64,000 nucleotides of DNA from assembly GCA_964512635.1 (NCBI GenBank), contig CAZEJB010000021.1, positions 1 to 64,000 on the forward strand, read 5' to 3'. Positions 1 to 7,953 of this stretch are shown here, one piece after another. Within the stretch, counting starts at the first letter, position 1. Each line of letters begins with the position of its first letter. The notes under the pieces are model-generated. The model was not told the DNA's origin. It saw nothing but the letters and a program-made list of their open reading frames with translations, and did no database searches. Source of the DNA: JADZFO01 sp964512635 (GTDB taxonomy: Bacteria; 4484-113; JAFGCY01). The translations under genes and the position numbers were made by a program.

Positions 1-105
1 GGGCTGCCGGGCTGCGGCCTTTGGCGTTGCGGCAGCGCTTGCGCTGAAGCCGGGCGCTGGCTATCATACACAGGTTCATTCCCCGGAGAGGTATTACCCG
101 CACTT

Positions 106-513
106 ATGGCGACCACCACCACCACATCGATCCGTGAGTCCGACCTGCCGAAGTATCAGGTGCTGCTTGAGACGCACCGCGAAGAGATCACCAAGCAGAT
201 GAACGGCCTGCGCAAGAAGATCAAGAAGAGCCTCGATGAGGACCGCGTCTTCGAGCGCAACTCCGGCGACCCCGACAGCGACTTCATCACCGAGAGCTCG
301 GAGCTGGCCAAGGACGAGCTGATGATCCGCAACCTCGACAAGACCCTGCGCGATATCGAAGACGCACTGGTGGCGATCGAGGAAGGCTACTACGGCATCT
401 GCCAGAAGACCGGCAAGAGCATCCCCTATGAGCGGCTGCAGGCGATCCCCTGGGCCAAGTACTGCATCGAGGTGCAGGAAGAGATCGACGCCTACGAGAT
501 CTCAGTCGAGTAG
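106..513 (+). CDS. DksA/TraR-family protein with a degenerate zinc finger
   Basis: 135 aa. A coiled-coil N-terminal half (about residues 14-45 and 65-95) is followed by the DksA/TraR finger region, YGIC...RLQAIPWAKYC. Such proteins bind RNA polymerase through its secondary channel and modulate initiation, or act as TraR/YocK-like factors. In the four-cysteine family pattern only C99 and C120 remain; the partner positions are T102 and V123, so zinc binding is doubtful. Zinc-independent DksA paralogues with a similar Cys/Thr/Cys/Ala arrangement are known. Start: ATG with a GGAGAGG at 85-91, rather distant (14 nt). The family is clear; the regulatory role is inferred. Confidence 0.85.
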   Translation: MATTTTTSIRESDLPKYQVLLETHREEITKQMNGLRKKIKKSLDEDRVFERNSGDPDSDFITESSELAKDELMIRNLDKTLRDIEDALVAIEEGYYGICQKTGKSIPYERLQAIPWAKYCIEVQEEIDAYEISVE

Positions 514-588
514 CAGCGGCGGGATGGGCCGGCAGACGTAGGGCACCGGCAGATGCAGGGCTGGCGGCGCAGGGTATAATTCCCGCCG

Positions 589-942
589 ATGCGCCGCTAC
601 CTGCCCCTGACGCTGCTGCTGCTGGCCGCCCTGAGCGGGCCGGCTTTTGGCGCGTCCGAGCAGTGGCGCGACGGCCAGCCCGACCTGCGAGAGCTGGTAA
701 GGCTGGTCCAGAGCGATAACGCCATCGGCCTTACGAGCTCGGCCCGCAGCGCCGGACTGAGCGTCCTGGCCCCGGGTCTGACCGTGCTGGTCTGGCTGAG
801 CGATGCGGACTGCGCTGCTCTGGCCAGTGCCGGGCTGGCCGCCCCGGCGCCGCCCCGGGCCCAGCTGCGACGAAGCAGCCGCCCCGAAGAGCTGCCGGCG
901 GCCGGGCTGCGAATGCGCCCGCCGGTACTTCGCGGCCCCTGA
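589..942 (+). CDS. small secreted protein, unknown function
   Basis: 117 aa with a clear signal peptide (MRRYLPLTLLLLAALSGPAFG, cleavage near residue 21) and no cysteine near the cleavage site, so it is probably a soluble exported protein. The mature part has a short mixed segment (residues 23-80) and a Pro/Arg/Ala-rich tail. I recognise no domain. A TATAAT at 575-580 ends 8 nt before the ATG, so the mRNA is predicted leaderless. It precedes secA by 84 bp on the same strand. The promoter, signal peptide and high-GC codon use support a real gene. Confidence 0.6.
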   Translation: MRRYLPLTLLLLAALSGPAFGASEQWRDGQPDLRELVRLVQSDNAIGLTSSARSAGLSVLAPGLTVLVWLSDADCAALASAGLAAPAPPRAQLRRSSRPEELPAAGLRMRPPVLRGP

Positions 943-1026
943 TGCGGGCCGCTGAAGCGGCTCTAATCCTTTAACCTTTTGCCGGCGCCTGAGCGCGCCC
1001 CATTCCTATTTTCAGGTACACAAGCC

Positions 1027-4000
1027 ATGGACTTCATAGCCAAGTTGTTTGATTCCAACAAGCGCGATCTGGCGCGGCTGGAGAAGATGGTCAAGGACAT
1101 CAACACCCTTGAACCAAAGGCCAAGGCCCTCAGCCAGGAGCAGATGCGCAGCCGGATCGACGAGATCCGCCAGGACATCCGCAGCTTCATCGACAAGCAC
1201 GGCTATACCGTGCCGGATGGCAACACCTTCCGGCTGAACCCCAAGGTCGACGAACACCTGCTGAAGCACCTGCCGGAGGTCTTCGCCATGGTCCGCGAAG
1301 CCTCAGTGCGCACCATCGGACTGCGGCACTATGATGTGCAGCTCATTGCCGGCATCGCCCTGCATGAGGGCCGCATCGGCGAACAGAAAACCGGCGAAGG
1401 CAAGACCCTGACAGCCGTGCCGCCGCTGATCCTCAATGGCCTGACCGGCCGCGGCGCGCACCTGATTACGGTCAACGACTATCTGGCCAAGCACGGCGCC
1501 GAGTGGATGGGGCCGATCTACCGCTATCTTGGCATCTCGCTCGGCGTGCTGCAGCACGAGACCCGCATCCCCCAGCGCAAGGATGTCTACAGCCAGGAAG
1601 TGGTCTACGGCACGAACAACGAGTTCGGCTTTGACTACCTGCGCGACAACATGGTGCTGAACGCCAAGGACATCGTCCAGGGCGAGCTGAACTTCGGCAT
1701 CGTCGACGAGTGCGACTCCATCCTGATCGACGAGGCCCGCACGCCGCTGATCATCAGCGGCTCCAGCACGGAAGACACCTCGCTGTACAGCCGTGTCGAC
1801 CGGGTGATCCGCAAGCTGAGCAGCAAGGATGTGACCGGCGAAGATAAGCCCAAGGACATCTTTGAGCAGATCGCCCGCAAACGTAACAAGGAAGACGAGG
1901 ACGCCAAGAAAGAGTGGGACTATGAGTTCGACCGCAAGAACCACTCGGTAGTCCTGACACCCCGGGGCATTACCAAGATCGAGCGTGAACTGACCGATCT
2001 GCTGCAGTTCGACCCCCATGATGACCCGGACGAGAAGAACCTCTTCAGCTTCATCAACACCGAGATCAACCACTTCGTGCAGCAGAGCCTGCGGGCCCAC
2101 GCGCTCTATGAGATTGATGTAGCCTATGTCGTCAAGGACGGCGAGGTGATCATCGTCGACGAATTCACCGGCCGCCTGATGGTGGGCCGACGCTACAGCG
2201 ACGGCCTGCACCAGGCCATTGAAGCCAAGGAAGGGCTCGAGGTGGCGCCGGAGAGCCAGACCCTGGCGACGATCACAATTCAGAACTTCTTCCGCATCTA
2301 CCACAAACTGGCCGGCATGACCGGTACGGCCAAGACTGAGGAAGATGAGTTCAAGAAGATCTACGGCATGGATGTGGTGGTCGTGCCGACCCACAATCCG
2401 GTTGTCCGCAAGGACTGGGCCGATGTGGTCTACAAGAACGAGAAGGCCAAGTACTTCGCCATCGCCGACGAGGTCGAGGAGTGCTACAAGAAGGGCCAGC
2501 CGGTGCTTGTCGGTACGGTCAGCATTGAGCGCAGCGAACGCCTCGGCGAGATCATCCGCAAGAAGGGCGTGCCCTGCCAGGTACTGAACGCGAAGTACCA
2601 CGAGCAGGAGGCCTACATCGTGGCCCAGGCAGGCCGGCCCGGCGCGGTAACAATCGCCACCAACATGGCCGGCCGAGGCACGGACATCATCCTCGGCGGC
2701 AACCCCGAGTTTGCTGCCCGCGAGCAGCTGCGGGGCCAGACCCTCAGCCCCGATGAGCATGACGCGGCCTTTAAATCACTGGTGGACAAGCTGCGCCCGG
2801 AGTATGACGAGAACCGCCGCAAGGTGGTCGCCGCCGGCGGCCTTTACGTCATCGGATCGGAGCGCCATGAAAGCCGACGAATTGACAACCAGCTGCGTGG
2901 ACGAAGCGGCCGTCAGGGCGACCCCGGAGCGAGCCGTTTCTATCTGTCGCTGCAGGACGATCTGATGAAGATGTACGGCGGCGAGCGGGTCGAGAAGCTG
3001 ATGGAGTTCCTTAAGATCGAAGAGGACGTGCCCATCGAGAGCGGCATGTTGACCAAGGCAATCGAGAATGCGCAGAAGAAGGTTGAGGGCCGGAACTTCG
3101 ATATCCGCAAGCACGTGCTGCAGTACGACGATGTCGTCAACAAGCAGCGCATGGTCATCTACGATGAGCGCAAGCGGATCCTGACCGGCGACGACCTGCG
3201 TGAGCAGACCCTTGGTTTCATCAAGAACGCCGTGCGGCTGGTGGTGGAGAGCGCTACCAGTGGCGAGGGCCGCAATCAGGTGGTCGACTTCGAAGAGCTG
3301 CTGCCTGAGCTGCTGCGCAACTTCCCGATCAGCGACCTGACCCCGGCAGACCTTGAGGGCAAGAGCCCTGAAGAGCTGCGCCGCTTCCTCGAGGCCAGGG
3401 TGCTGGCGCTGTTCGAAGAGAAGGAGCGCGAGGTGGGCGAGGCGATCCTCAAGCGCTTCCGCCCGGATATGAGCGAGGAAGACCAGAAGGCCAACGCGGT
3501 TGAAGCCGGGCAGCTGCAGATGCGCGAGATCGAGCGCGTGATCACGCTGCGCAGCCTGGACGAGGGCTGGATCGAGCACCTGAACATGCTCGACCACCTT
3601 CGCAGCGGCGTCGGCCTGCGCGGCTATGGCCAGCAGGACCCGGTGGTGGTCTTTGCCCAGGAGGCATTTACCGAGTATCAGGCCTTCAAAGACCAGCTGC
3701 AGCTTGACGTGATCCGCAAGTGCTTCCTGGTGCGGGTTGATGTGCCCGAGCCGCAGGAGCAGCGCAGCGCCTATAACGTGAAGCAGGCGGCCAAGCCGGT
3801 AGCGACCAGCCTCGGCACTTCGAGCCCGGCGCCCCAGGGCCAGTTTGCCGGCGGCGCTGCTGCCCCGGGCGGCAGCACGGAAAGCGGCCAGCGTGTGGCG
3901 GTGCAGCGCACCGCGCCGAAGATCGGCCGCAATACGCGCTGCTACTGCGGCAGCGGTAAGAAGTACAAACAGTGCCACCTGCCGATCGACAACGACAACC

Positions 4001-4068
4001 CGCCGGAGGACTGGCCCGAGCAGTTCTTCAAGGCCTATGGCCACGCGCCGGAGGAAGTGGCGGGCTAG
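1027..4068 (+). CDS. secA: SecA preprotein translocase ATPase
   Basis: About 1013 aa. This is the motor ATPase that drives unfolded preproteins through SecYEG. Walker A is GEGKT at residues 123-127. Walker B is DECDSILIDEARTPLIISG, with D227 and E228. The preprotein-crosslinking, second NBD, helical wing and scaffold regions follow (TNMAGRGTDIILGGN, HESRRIDNQLRGRSGRQGDPG). A SEC-C zinc motif, CYCGSGKKYKQCH, ends the protein near residue 972. The reading frame is open from 979, but ATG 1027 (MDFIAKLFDSNKRD) matches SecA N-termini. It is convergent with the DUF4127 gene, 14 bp away. Longer than the E. coli protein (901 aa), mainly from insertions around residues 260-300 and in the C-terminal linker. 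Confidence 0.97.
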   Translation: MDFIAKLFDSNKRDLARLEKMVKDINTLEPKAKALSQEQMRSRIDEIRQDIRSFIDKHGYTVPDGNTFRLNPKVDEHLLKHLPEVFAMVREASVRTIGLRHYDVQLIAGIALHEGRIGEQKTGEGKTLTAVPPLILNGLTGRGAHLITVNDYLAKHGAEWMGPIYRYLGISLGVLQHETRIPQRKDVYSQEVVYGTNNEFGFDYLRDNMVLNAKDIVQGELNFGIVDECDSILIDEARTPLIISGSSTEDTSLYSRVDRVIRKLSSKDVTGEDKPKDIFEQIARKRNKEDEDAKKEWDYEFDRKNHSVVLTPRGITKIERELTDLLQFDPHDDPDEKNLFSFINTEINHFVQQSLRAHALYEIDVAYVVKDGEVIIVDEFTGRLMVGRRYSDGLHQAIEAKEGLEVAPESQTLATITIQNFFRIYHKLAGMTGTAKTEEDEFKKIYGMDVVVVPTHNPVVRKDWADVVYKNEKAKYFAIADEVEECYKKGQPVLVGTVSIERSERLGEIIRKKGVPCQVLNAKYHEQEAYIVAQAGRPGAVTIATNMAGRGTDIILGGNPEFAAREQLRGQTLSPDEHDAAFKSLVDKLRPEYDENRRKVVAAGGLYVIGSERHESRRIDNQLRGRSGRQGDPGASRFYLSLQDDLMKMYGGERVEKLMEFLKIEEDVPIESGMLTKAIENAQKKVEGRNFDIRKHVLQYDDVVNKQRMVIYDERKRILTGDDLREQTLGFIKNAVRLVVESATSGEGRNQVVDFEELLPELLRNFPISDLTPADLEGKSPEELRRFLEARVLALFEEKEREVGEAILKRFRPDMSEEDQKANAVEAGQLQMREIERVITLRSLDEGWIEHLNMLDHLRSGVGLRGYGQQDPVVVFAQEAFTEYQAFKDQLQLDVIRKCFLVRVDVPEPQEQRSAYNVKQAAKPVATSLGTSSPAPQGQFAGGAAAPGGSTESGQRVAVQRTAPKIGRNTRCYCGSGKKYKQCHLPIDNDNPPEDWPEQFFKAYGHAPEEVAG

Positions 4069-4082
4069 CTCAGACAGAAAGC

Positions 4083-5129
4083 CTAGAGCTCCGGCGCTTC
4101 GACCTCGACTTCAAAGGCGCGCAGCCAGGGGAAGTCGAAGTGGACCAGCGCTGCGGCCTGCGTGGGAATGCCAAGGCCGGCCAGCAGGTCTGCCCCGGCC
4201 CCGGCGCACCACTCGCGCCAGCAGCGGCGGACGATCAGGCGCAGGGCCTGCAGGCTTGACTCCGGCAGGTTGCCGAAATCGAAAGGGTTGATGCCCTCGG
4301 CCTTGCAGCGAGCGAGAACTTGCGGCCGGGCAATGGCCTGGTAAACGACATCATCCGCCAGACGCTCAAGCAGGAAGCGTACTGTCTGGGCAGGTTTCCG
4401 ACCCGCCCCTGCGGAGGAAGACGAGGGCGGGTCAAGACCCGCCCCTGCCGAACGGAGAGCCAGACTGATTAACGCCGCGCTGGAGCCGAGCGTGTTGAAA
4501 TTGGTGTTCCAGCCCAGCAAAGCCTGCAGGCGCGTGCCGGCGGCCTCGAGGCGCGCGGCGAGATAGGGGTTGAAGGCATTGGCAGCCGCGAGATCGGAGA
4601 CAAACAGCGGCAGCGCAGCAGCGTCGCTGCCAGAGCTGCCGTCGCTGAGCAGAGCGGCATCCGGCAGCAGGAAGGGGTTGTTGAAGGCCTTCCTGGGATC
4701 CAGGGCGAAGGCATCGGGCTGCGGCTGCACACCGTGGCAAACCAGCCACTGGCCTCGGGGCTCGGGCGCGCGGTAATCGAAGCCCAGGAACTTCGCGCAG
4801 AAATCAAGGCCCTCGTCCAGGCTGTGGCTTTCAAACTGACCGCGGTAGCGCTCGGGGCCTGGGCTGGCTGGATGGACGCTCAAACGCAGGGGCAGTGGCG
4901 CAGCGGACTGAAGGTCCCGCGCGGCGCGGGCCAGAAGCAGGACTCCGCACTCGTCGGCGCCATCAAAGACTGTTATGGGCAGCGCCCGGCGNNNNNNNNN
5001 NNNNNNNNNNNNNNNNNNNNNNNNNNNNNNNNNNNNNNNNNNNNNNNNNNNNNNNNNNNNNNNNNNNNNNNNNNNNNNNNNNNNNNNNNNNGGCGGACGG
5101 CTGTCCAGTGGGATCAGGGCTATGCGCAT
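4083..5129 (-). CDS. DUF4127 family protein, interrupted by a scaffold gap
   Basis: The N-terminus MRIALIPLDSRP is the family hallmark; the sequence then enters the 100-N gap (4992-5091). The C-terminal part continues to residue 348, in phase across the Ns as counted. DUF4127 proteins are normally around 500 aa, so the real gap is probably longer than 100 bases. Function unknown in the family. A GATAAT at 5138-5143 (minus strand) ends 8 nt before the ATG, suggesting a leaderless mRNA. Oddity: bases 4388-4450 are a palindromic GGCAGGGGCGGGTC-type repeat that reads through in-frame as an SAGAGLDPPSSSSAGAG stretch. Confidence 0.75.
   Translation of the reverse strand: MRIALIPLDSRPXXXXXXXXXXXXXXXXXXXXXXXXXXXXXXXXXXRRALPITVFDGADECGVLLLARAARDLQSAAPLPLRLSVHPASPGPERYRGQFESHSLDEGLDFCAKFLGFDYRAPEPRGQWLVCHGVQPQPDAFALDPRKAFNNPFLLPDAALLSDGSSGSDAAALPLFVSDLAAANAFNPYLAARLEAAGTRLQALLGWNTNFNTLGSSAALISLALRSAGAGLDPPSSSSAGAGRKPAQTVRFLLERLADDVVYQAIARPQVLARCKAEGINPFDFGNLPESSLQALRLIVRRCWREWCAGAGADLLAGLGIPTQAAALVHFDFPWLRAFEVEVEAPEL
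4992..5091. other. assembly gap (100 N)
   Basis: Exactly 100 consecutive N, the usual convention for a scaffold gap of unknown length. It lies inside the DUF4127 gene, so that protein is incompletely known. Confidence 0.99.
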
Positions 5130-5137
5130 GCAGAAGG

Positions 5138-5143
5138 ATTATC
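5138..5143 (-). promoter_or_regulatory. -10 box of the DUF4127 gene (leaderless)
   Basis: GATAAT on the minus strand ends 8 nt before the ATG at 5129. No SD-like sequence lies between. Confidence 0.5.
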
Positions 5144-5198
5144 GAGGCAGGAGGGGTGAAAGACTAACAGGCGGGAAAGCACGGGCTGCAAACGAGAG

Positions 5199-5332
5199 GT
5201 AGGGCGCACAGATGCGCCCGGCACCATAGTTAGGGCAAAACTACTGCTCAATTCGGCAGCATACACTTATCTCGCCAGGCGCACTCTGTGCGCCCCTACA
5301 AAGACACTGGGCGCACTCTGTGCGCCACTACA
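5199..5332. repeat. three palindromic GGCGCAC...GTGCGCC repeats
   Basis: Read on the minus strand, near-identical units TGTAGGGGCGCACAGAGTGC... (5300-5278) and TGTAGTGGCGCACAGAGTGC... (5332-5310) are followed by an inverted copy around 5199-5219 (TAGGGCGCACAGATGCGCCC on the plus strand). The TGTAG start of the unit at 5332 supplies the TAG stop codon of the asparaginase gene. Confidence 0.75.
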
Positions 5333-6344
5333 CAGAGCCTTCTGAGCTGTCCAGCAGCTGCTCCGGCACGCCGGCGGCGATGCGGCTGGTAGAGGTGCAC
5401 CAGGCCCGGCGGCCCTGGGCATCCAGCACGATGACGCCGGCCTTGCCGTCGACCTTGCTGACCATCTCGGCGACCCCAGCGCGGGCGGCGCTGAGAGCAT
5501 CCTGGCCCTCGGCCAAGCGGTCGTAGACAAACTTGGCCAGCAGCACGCGCATGGCCGCTTCGCCATGCCCGGTGGCGGTGACTGCGCCGGCCGGTCCGGC
5601 GTAGCTGCCGGCCCCGATGATCGGGCTATCGCCAACACGGCCGGGCATCTTCATCATGATGCCGCCGGTGGAGGACCCGACCGCTATGCGGCCGGCAGAG
5701 TCGATGGCGCAGGCGCCGACCGTATCGCCTTGCTGCGGCGTTGGCTCTAACCCGCCGGCCAGTGAACTGCTGTCCAGCCCGCTGGATCCGCCGCGGCCAG
5801 AATTGCCGCCGCCATAGTCGCCGCTGGCCTGGGGCGGCTCGGCCTTGCTTTCAAGGAAGATGCTGGTCTCAAAGCTCTCGCCGGAGTCGCGCAGCTGCTG
5901 CCACTGGCCCATGCGCCGCGGCGAGGCTAAGTCGCTGGGGCCGCAGAGCTCCAGCCCGATACGCCGGGCGAAGGCGTTGGCCCCGACACCCGCCAGCAGC
6001 TCATGCGGGGTCTGCTCCAGCACGGCGCGGGCCAGCAGGATCGGGTTGCGCACGCCGACCAGACAGGCCGCGGCGCCGGAACGCAGGTCCTCGCCGCGCA
6101 TCAGGAAGCAGTCGTTCTCCACCACGCCGTCGGCGTTGAGGCTGGACCCGTAGCCGGCGTTGAAAGTCTCGTTGTTCTCAAGCTCGATGATTGCGGTGAC
6201 AACCGCATCAAGGGCGCTGCCGCCGCTGTCCAGCACGGCCTGCCCGGCGCGCGCGGCGGCCTGGGTACCGGCCTGATAGGCCGGCCAGACGTGGTCCTGG
6301 ATCCAGCCGGCTCCGCCGTGGACGATGATGCAATTGCGAGTCAC
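5328..6344 (-). CDS. isoaspartyl peptidase / type 2 L-asparaginase (Ntn-hydrolase)
   Basis: 338 aa. An autoproteolytic Ntn-hydrolase that removes isoaspartyl residues or hydrolyses asparagine or glycosylasparagine. HGGAG is at residues 9-13. The alpha/beta cleavage site GDTVGAC gives T208 as nucleophile, and GSSTGG and TGHGE follow as expected. A Gly/Ser-rich linker (residues 170-200) precedes the cleavage site, as is common before processing. The start is GTG at 6344: a CATAAT at 6351-6356 ends exactly 6 nt upstream, with no SD. The TAG stop lies inside a TGTAG palindromic repeat. The exact substrate cannot be told from sequence. Confidence 0.9.
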   Translation of the reverse strand: MTRNCIIVHGGAGWIQDHVWPAYQAGTQAAARAGQAVLDSGGSALDAVVTAIIELENNETFNAGYGSSLNADGVVENDCFLMRGEDLRSGAAACLVGVRNPILLARAVLEQTPHELLAGVGANAFARRIGLELCGPSDLASPRRMGQWQQLRDSGESFETSIFLESKAEPPQASGDYGGGNSGRGGSSGLDSSSLAGGLEPTPQQGDTVGACAIDSAGRIAVGSSTGGIMMKMPGRVGDSPIIGAGSYAGPAGAVTATGHGEAAMRVLLAKFVYDRLAEGQDALSAARAGVAEMVSKVDGKAGVIVLDAQGRRAWCTSTSRIAAGVPEQLLDSSEGSV

Positions 6345-6350
6345 ACGACA

Positions 6351-6356
6351 ATTATG
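6351..6356 (-). promoter_or_regulatory. -10 box of the asparaginase gene (leaderless)
   Basis: CATAAT on the minus strand, six bases (TGTCGT), then the GTG start at 6344. Confidence 0.6.
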
Positions 6357-6377
6357 AATGACGCAGGGCTGCGAAAG

Positions 6378-7253
6378 TTAACGACGCTGAACTTTGGCTC
6401 CATTGTCCGCAGTTGCTACTGGCGCCGCACCATCCAGTGGCAACTTGACCCCAGTCTCAGACGGAGCTTCAGGCTGTCCCGTCAACACAGGCATTGGCTT
6501 CTGCGCCAGAACTTCAGTGCCGCTTTCCCGATACACGCGAAGCAGCCATGCCTCTTTGAAACCCGCCAGGCGAATGCAATCTATGGCGTGTCGATCATCG
6601 CGAAATTCCTGCTCAAGTTCGTCAACGTCCCCGAACCTGTGAATGTACAGGCCCCCAGGGCTTCCGGGCTTGGCTTCAAACGAGTCATAGAATCGCCCAG
6701 TCACAGGATTGACTAGATACATGTAAGATTCGAATAGCTCTTTCTTGCTCAGGTTAGCGGGGTTGCGTGAGCCATGGCTCTCTGAAGTCAGGTAGTTCCA
6801 GTCGATGATCTCTGAGGCATCAGCCGGCATGCGACCATTGTCCCGGAAAAACAACCTTACCATCATCAAGGCGGCACCTACATCACCACCTTTGACTGCA
6901 ATATGATCGATCATCTCGCCCGGGACTCGATGCCCATAAACCAATTTGCGCTCAGCGATGGTCATATCAGCAGAGGCGACCTTCAGCTCCTTCCCATCTC
7001 CAAAGAAGGGTCCCATCAGATCATAGCTGCCAATGACTCCAGTCTCAAGCAATGTCAAATCATCCTCAGTGGCACGCAGTTCAAATGTAAAGTCCATTGA
7101 ACTGAGGGCGTCGTGGTTGAGGGTGTATGTGACGGAGTTGCTGACGGTAGATGCGGATTCCTGCTTTATGGTCCCTTTTTCACCATCGCAGGAGCTCACT
7201 AGCGACAAATGTACGATGCAATACACCGTAATCGCAAATTGAAATGTCCTCAT
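6378..7253 (-). CDS. putative lipoprotein, unknown function
   Basis: 291 aa. The N-terminus is a lipoprotein-type signal (MRTFQFAITVYCIVHLSLVSSC) with a lipobox-like LVSSC, so lipid attachment at C22 is likely. No domain is recognised. The middle (VRLFFRDNGRMPADASE) resembles the helix-turn seen in pseudopilin-like solute proteins, but this is weak. An SD (AAAGGAG) lies 6 nt before the ATG, unlike most neighbours. The gene is visibly AT-richer than its surroundings, as is the next gene at 7281. Together they may be a recently acquired pair. Confidence 0.7.
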   Translation of the reverse strand: MRTFQFAITVYCIVHLSLVSSCDGEKGTIKQESASTVSNSVTYTLNHDALSSMDFTFELRATEDDLTLLETGVIGSYDLMGPFFGDGKELKVASADMTIAERKLVYGHRVPGEMIDHIAVKGGDVGAALMMVRLFFRDNGRMPADASEIIDWNYLTSESHGSRNPANLSKKELFESYMYLVNPVTGRFYDSFEAKPGSPGGLYIHRFGDVDELEQEFRDDRHAIDCIRLAGFKEAWLLRVYRESGTEVLAQKPMPVLTGQPEAPSETGVKLPLDGAAPVATADNGAKVQRR

Positions 7254-7280
7254 CTGCTTCTCCTTTGTAAATCTGCAATG

Positions 7281-7859
7281 CTAGCAGTCATCACAGCCGA
7301 AGGAACGTGACCAACGCGTTGGGTGAATTTCTGTCAAGGCGCACTCCTCACTAGCGGAACCACTTACACACTTGCACACTACTTGTTGCCATCTGACAGG
7401 AAAGGGATCCGCATCCTCGTAAAAGTCATACGTACCATTAGCGGTTATCCCCAGTAGTGGGTTTTTCTTGTCGGGTAGCGCCGTAACAGTCAAGGTTAAG
7501 AACATTGTCTTTTCCAAGAGTTTGCAATTCGCAGAATCCCAATCTTCGCAGCTACAGGATCCTAACTCACGGTACGTAGGTTGATTCGGACCGCTGAAGG
7601 TATTCCTAAAGCAACAGCAGCCCATGAATATCGGAATCCCTTGATGCGCTAAATCGTATCCGAAGTCCCACATCCACTCAAGGTCATCTTCATCTATCGG
7701 ATCGCCGCCAGCATGGCTGCTTACATCGGCAAGCTGTTCGGAGCAGGAATAGGTACCATCACTGTTTGCATCGCCAAGCGCACTAGCGGTTTGGCAAGCC
7801 AGTAGCACCACTATTGACAAGACCATCGCGGACAAGCTGGTTCGTTTCCACACTTGCAC
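7281..7859 (-). CDS. cysteine-rich secreted protein, unknown function
   Basis: About 190 aa. It has a signal peptide (residues 1-28, ending TASA) and many cysteines in the mature part (MGCCCFRN, GSCSCEDWDSANC, CKCVSGSASEEC, terminal CDDC), suggesting disulfides or metal binding outside the cytoplasm. No family recognised. The start is ambiguous: GTG at 7859, or GTG at 7853, which has a better spaced GAGGT. It is AT-richer than the genome average and lies 27 bp upstream of the lipoprotein gene on the same strand, so the two are probably cotranscribed. Confidence 0.65.
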   Translation of the reverse strand: MQVWKRTSLSAMVLSIVVLLACQTASALGDANSDGTYSCSEQLADVSSHAGGDPIDEDDLEWMWDFGYDLAHQGIPIFMGCCCFRNTFSGPNQPTYRELGSCSCEDWDSANCKLLEKTMFLTLTVTALPDKKNPLLGITANGTYDFYEDADPFPVRWQQVVCKCVSGSASEECALTEIHPTRWSRSFGCDDC

Positions 7860-7941
7860 ACCTCAACTAATTGTTAGTCGTAAGCAAACTAACACAGGTG
7901 GGGGGGGGCGTCAATAGTAATGGAACAAAATTGACCTGTTG

Positions 7942-7947
7942 TACTAT
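7942..7947 (+). promoter_or_regulatory. -10 box of the nucleoside phosphorylase gene (leaderless)
   Basis: TACTAT ends 6 nt before the GTG at 7954. A run of nine G lies upstream at 7900-7908. Confidence 0.55.
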
Positions 7948-7953
7948 TGGCCC

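Noticed and set aside
1303..2760. 485-aa open frame on the minus strand inside secA
   Set aside because: High-GC coding sequence leaves long open antisense frames; secA is certain and the antisense product has no recognisable domain.
7931..7936. TTGACC as -35 of the nucleoside phosphorylase promoter
   Set aside because: It is only 5 bp from the TACTAT -10, far short of the usual 16-18 bp spacing.
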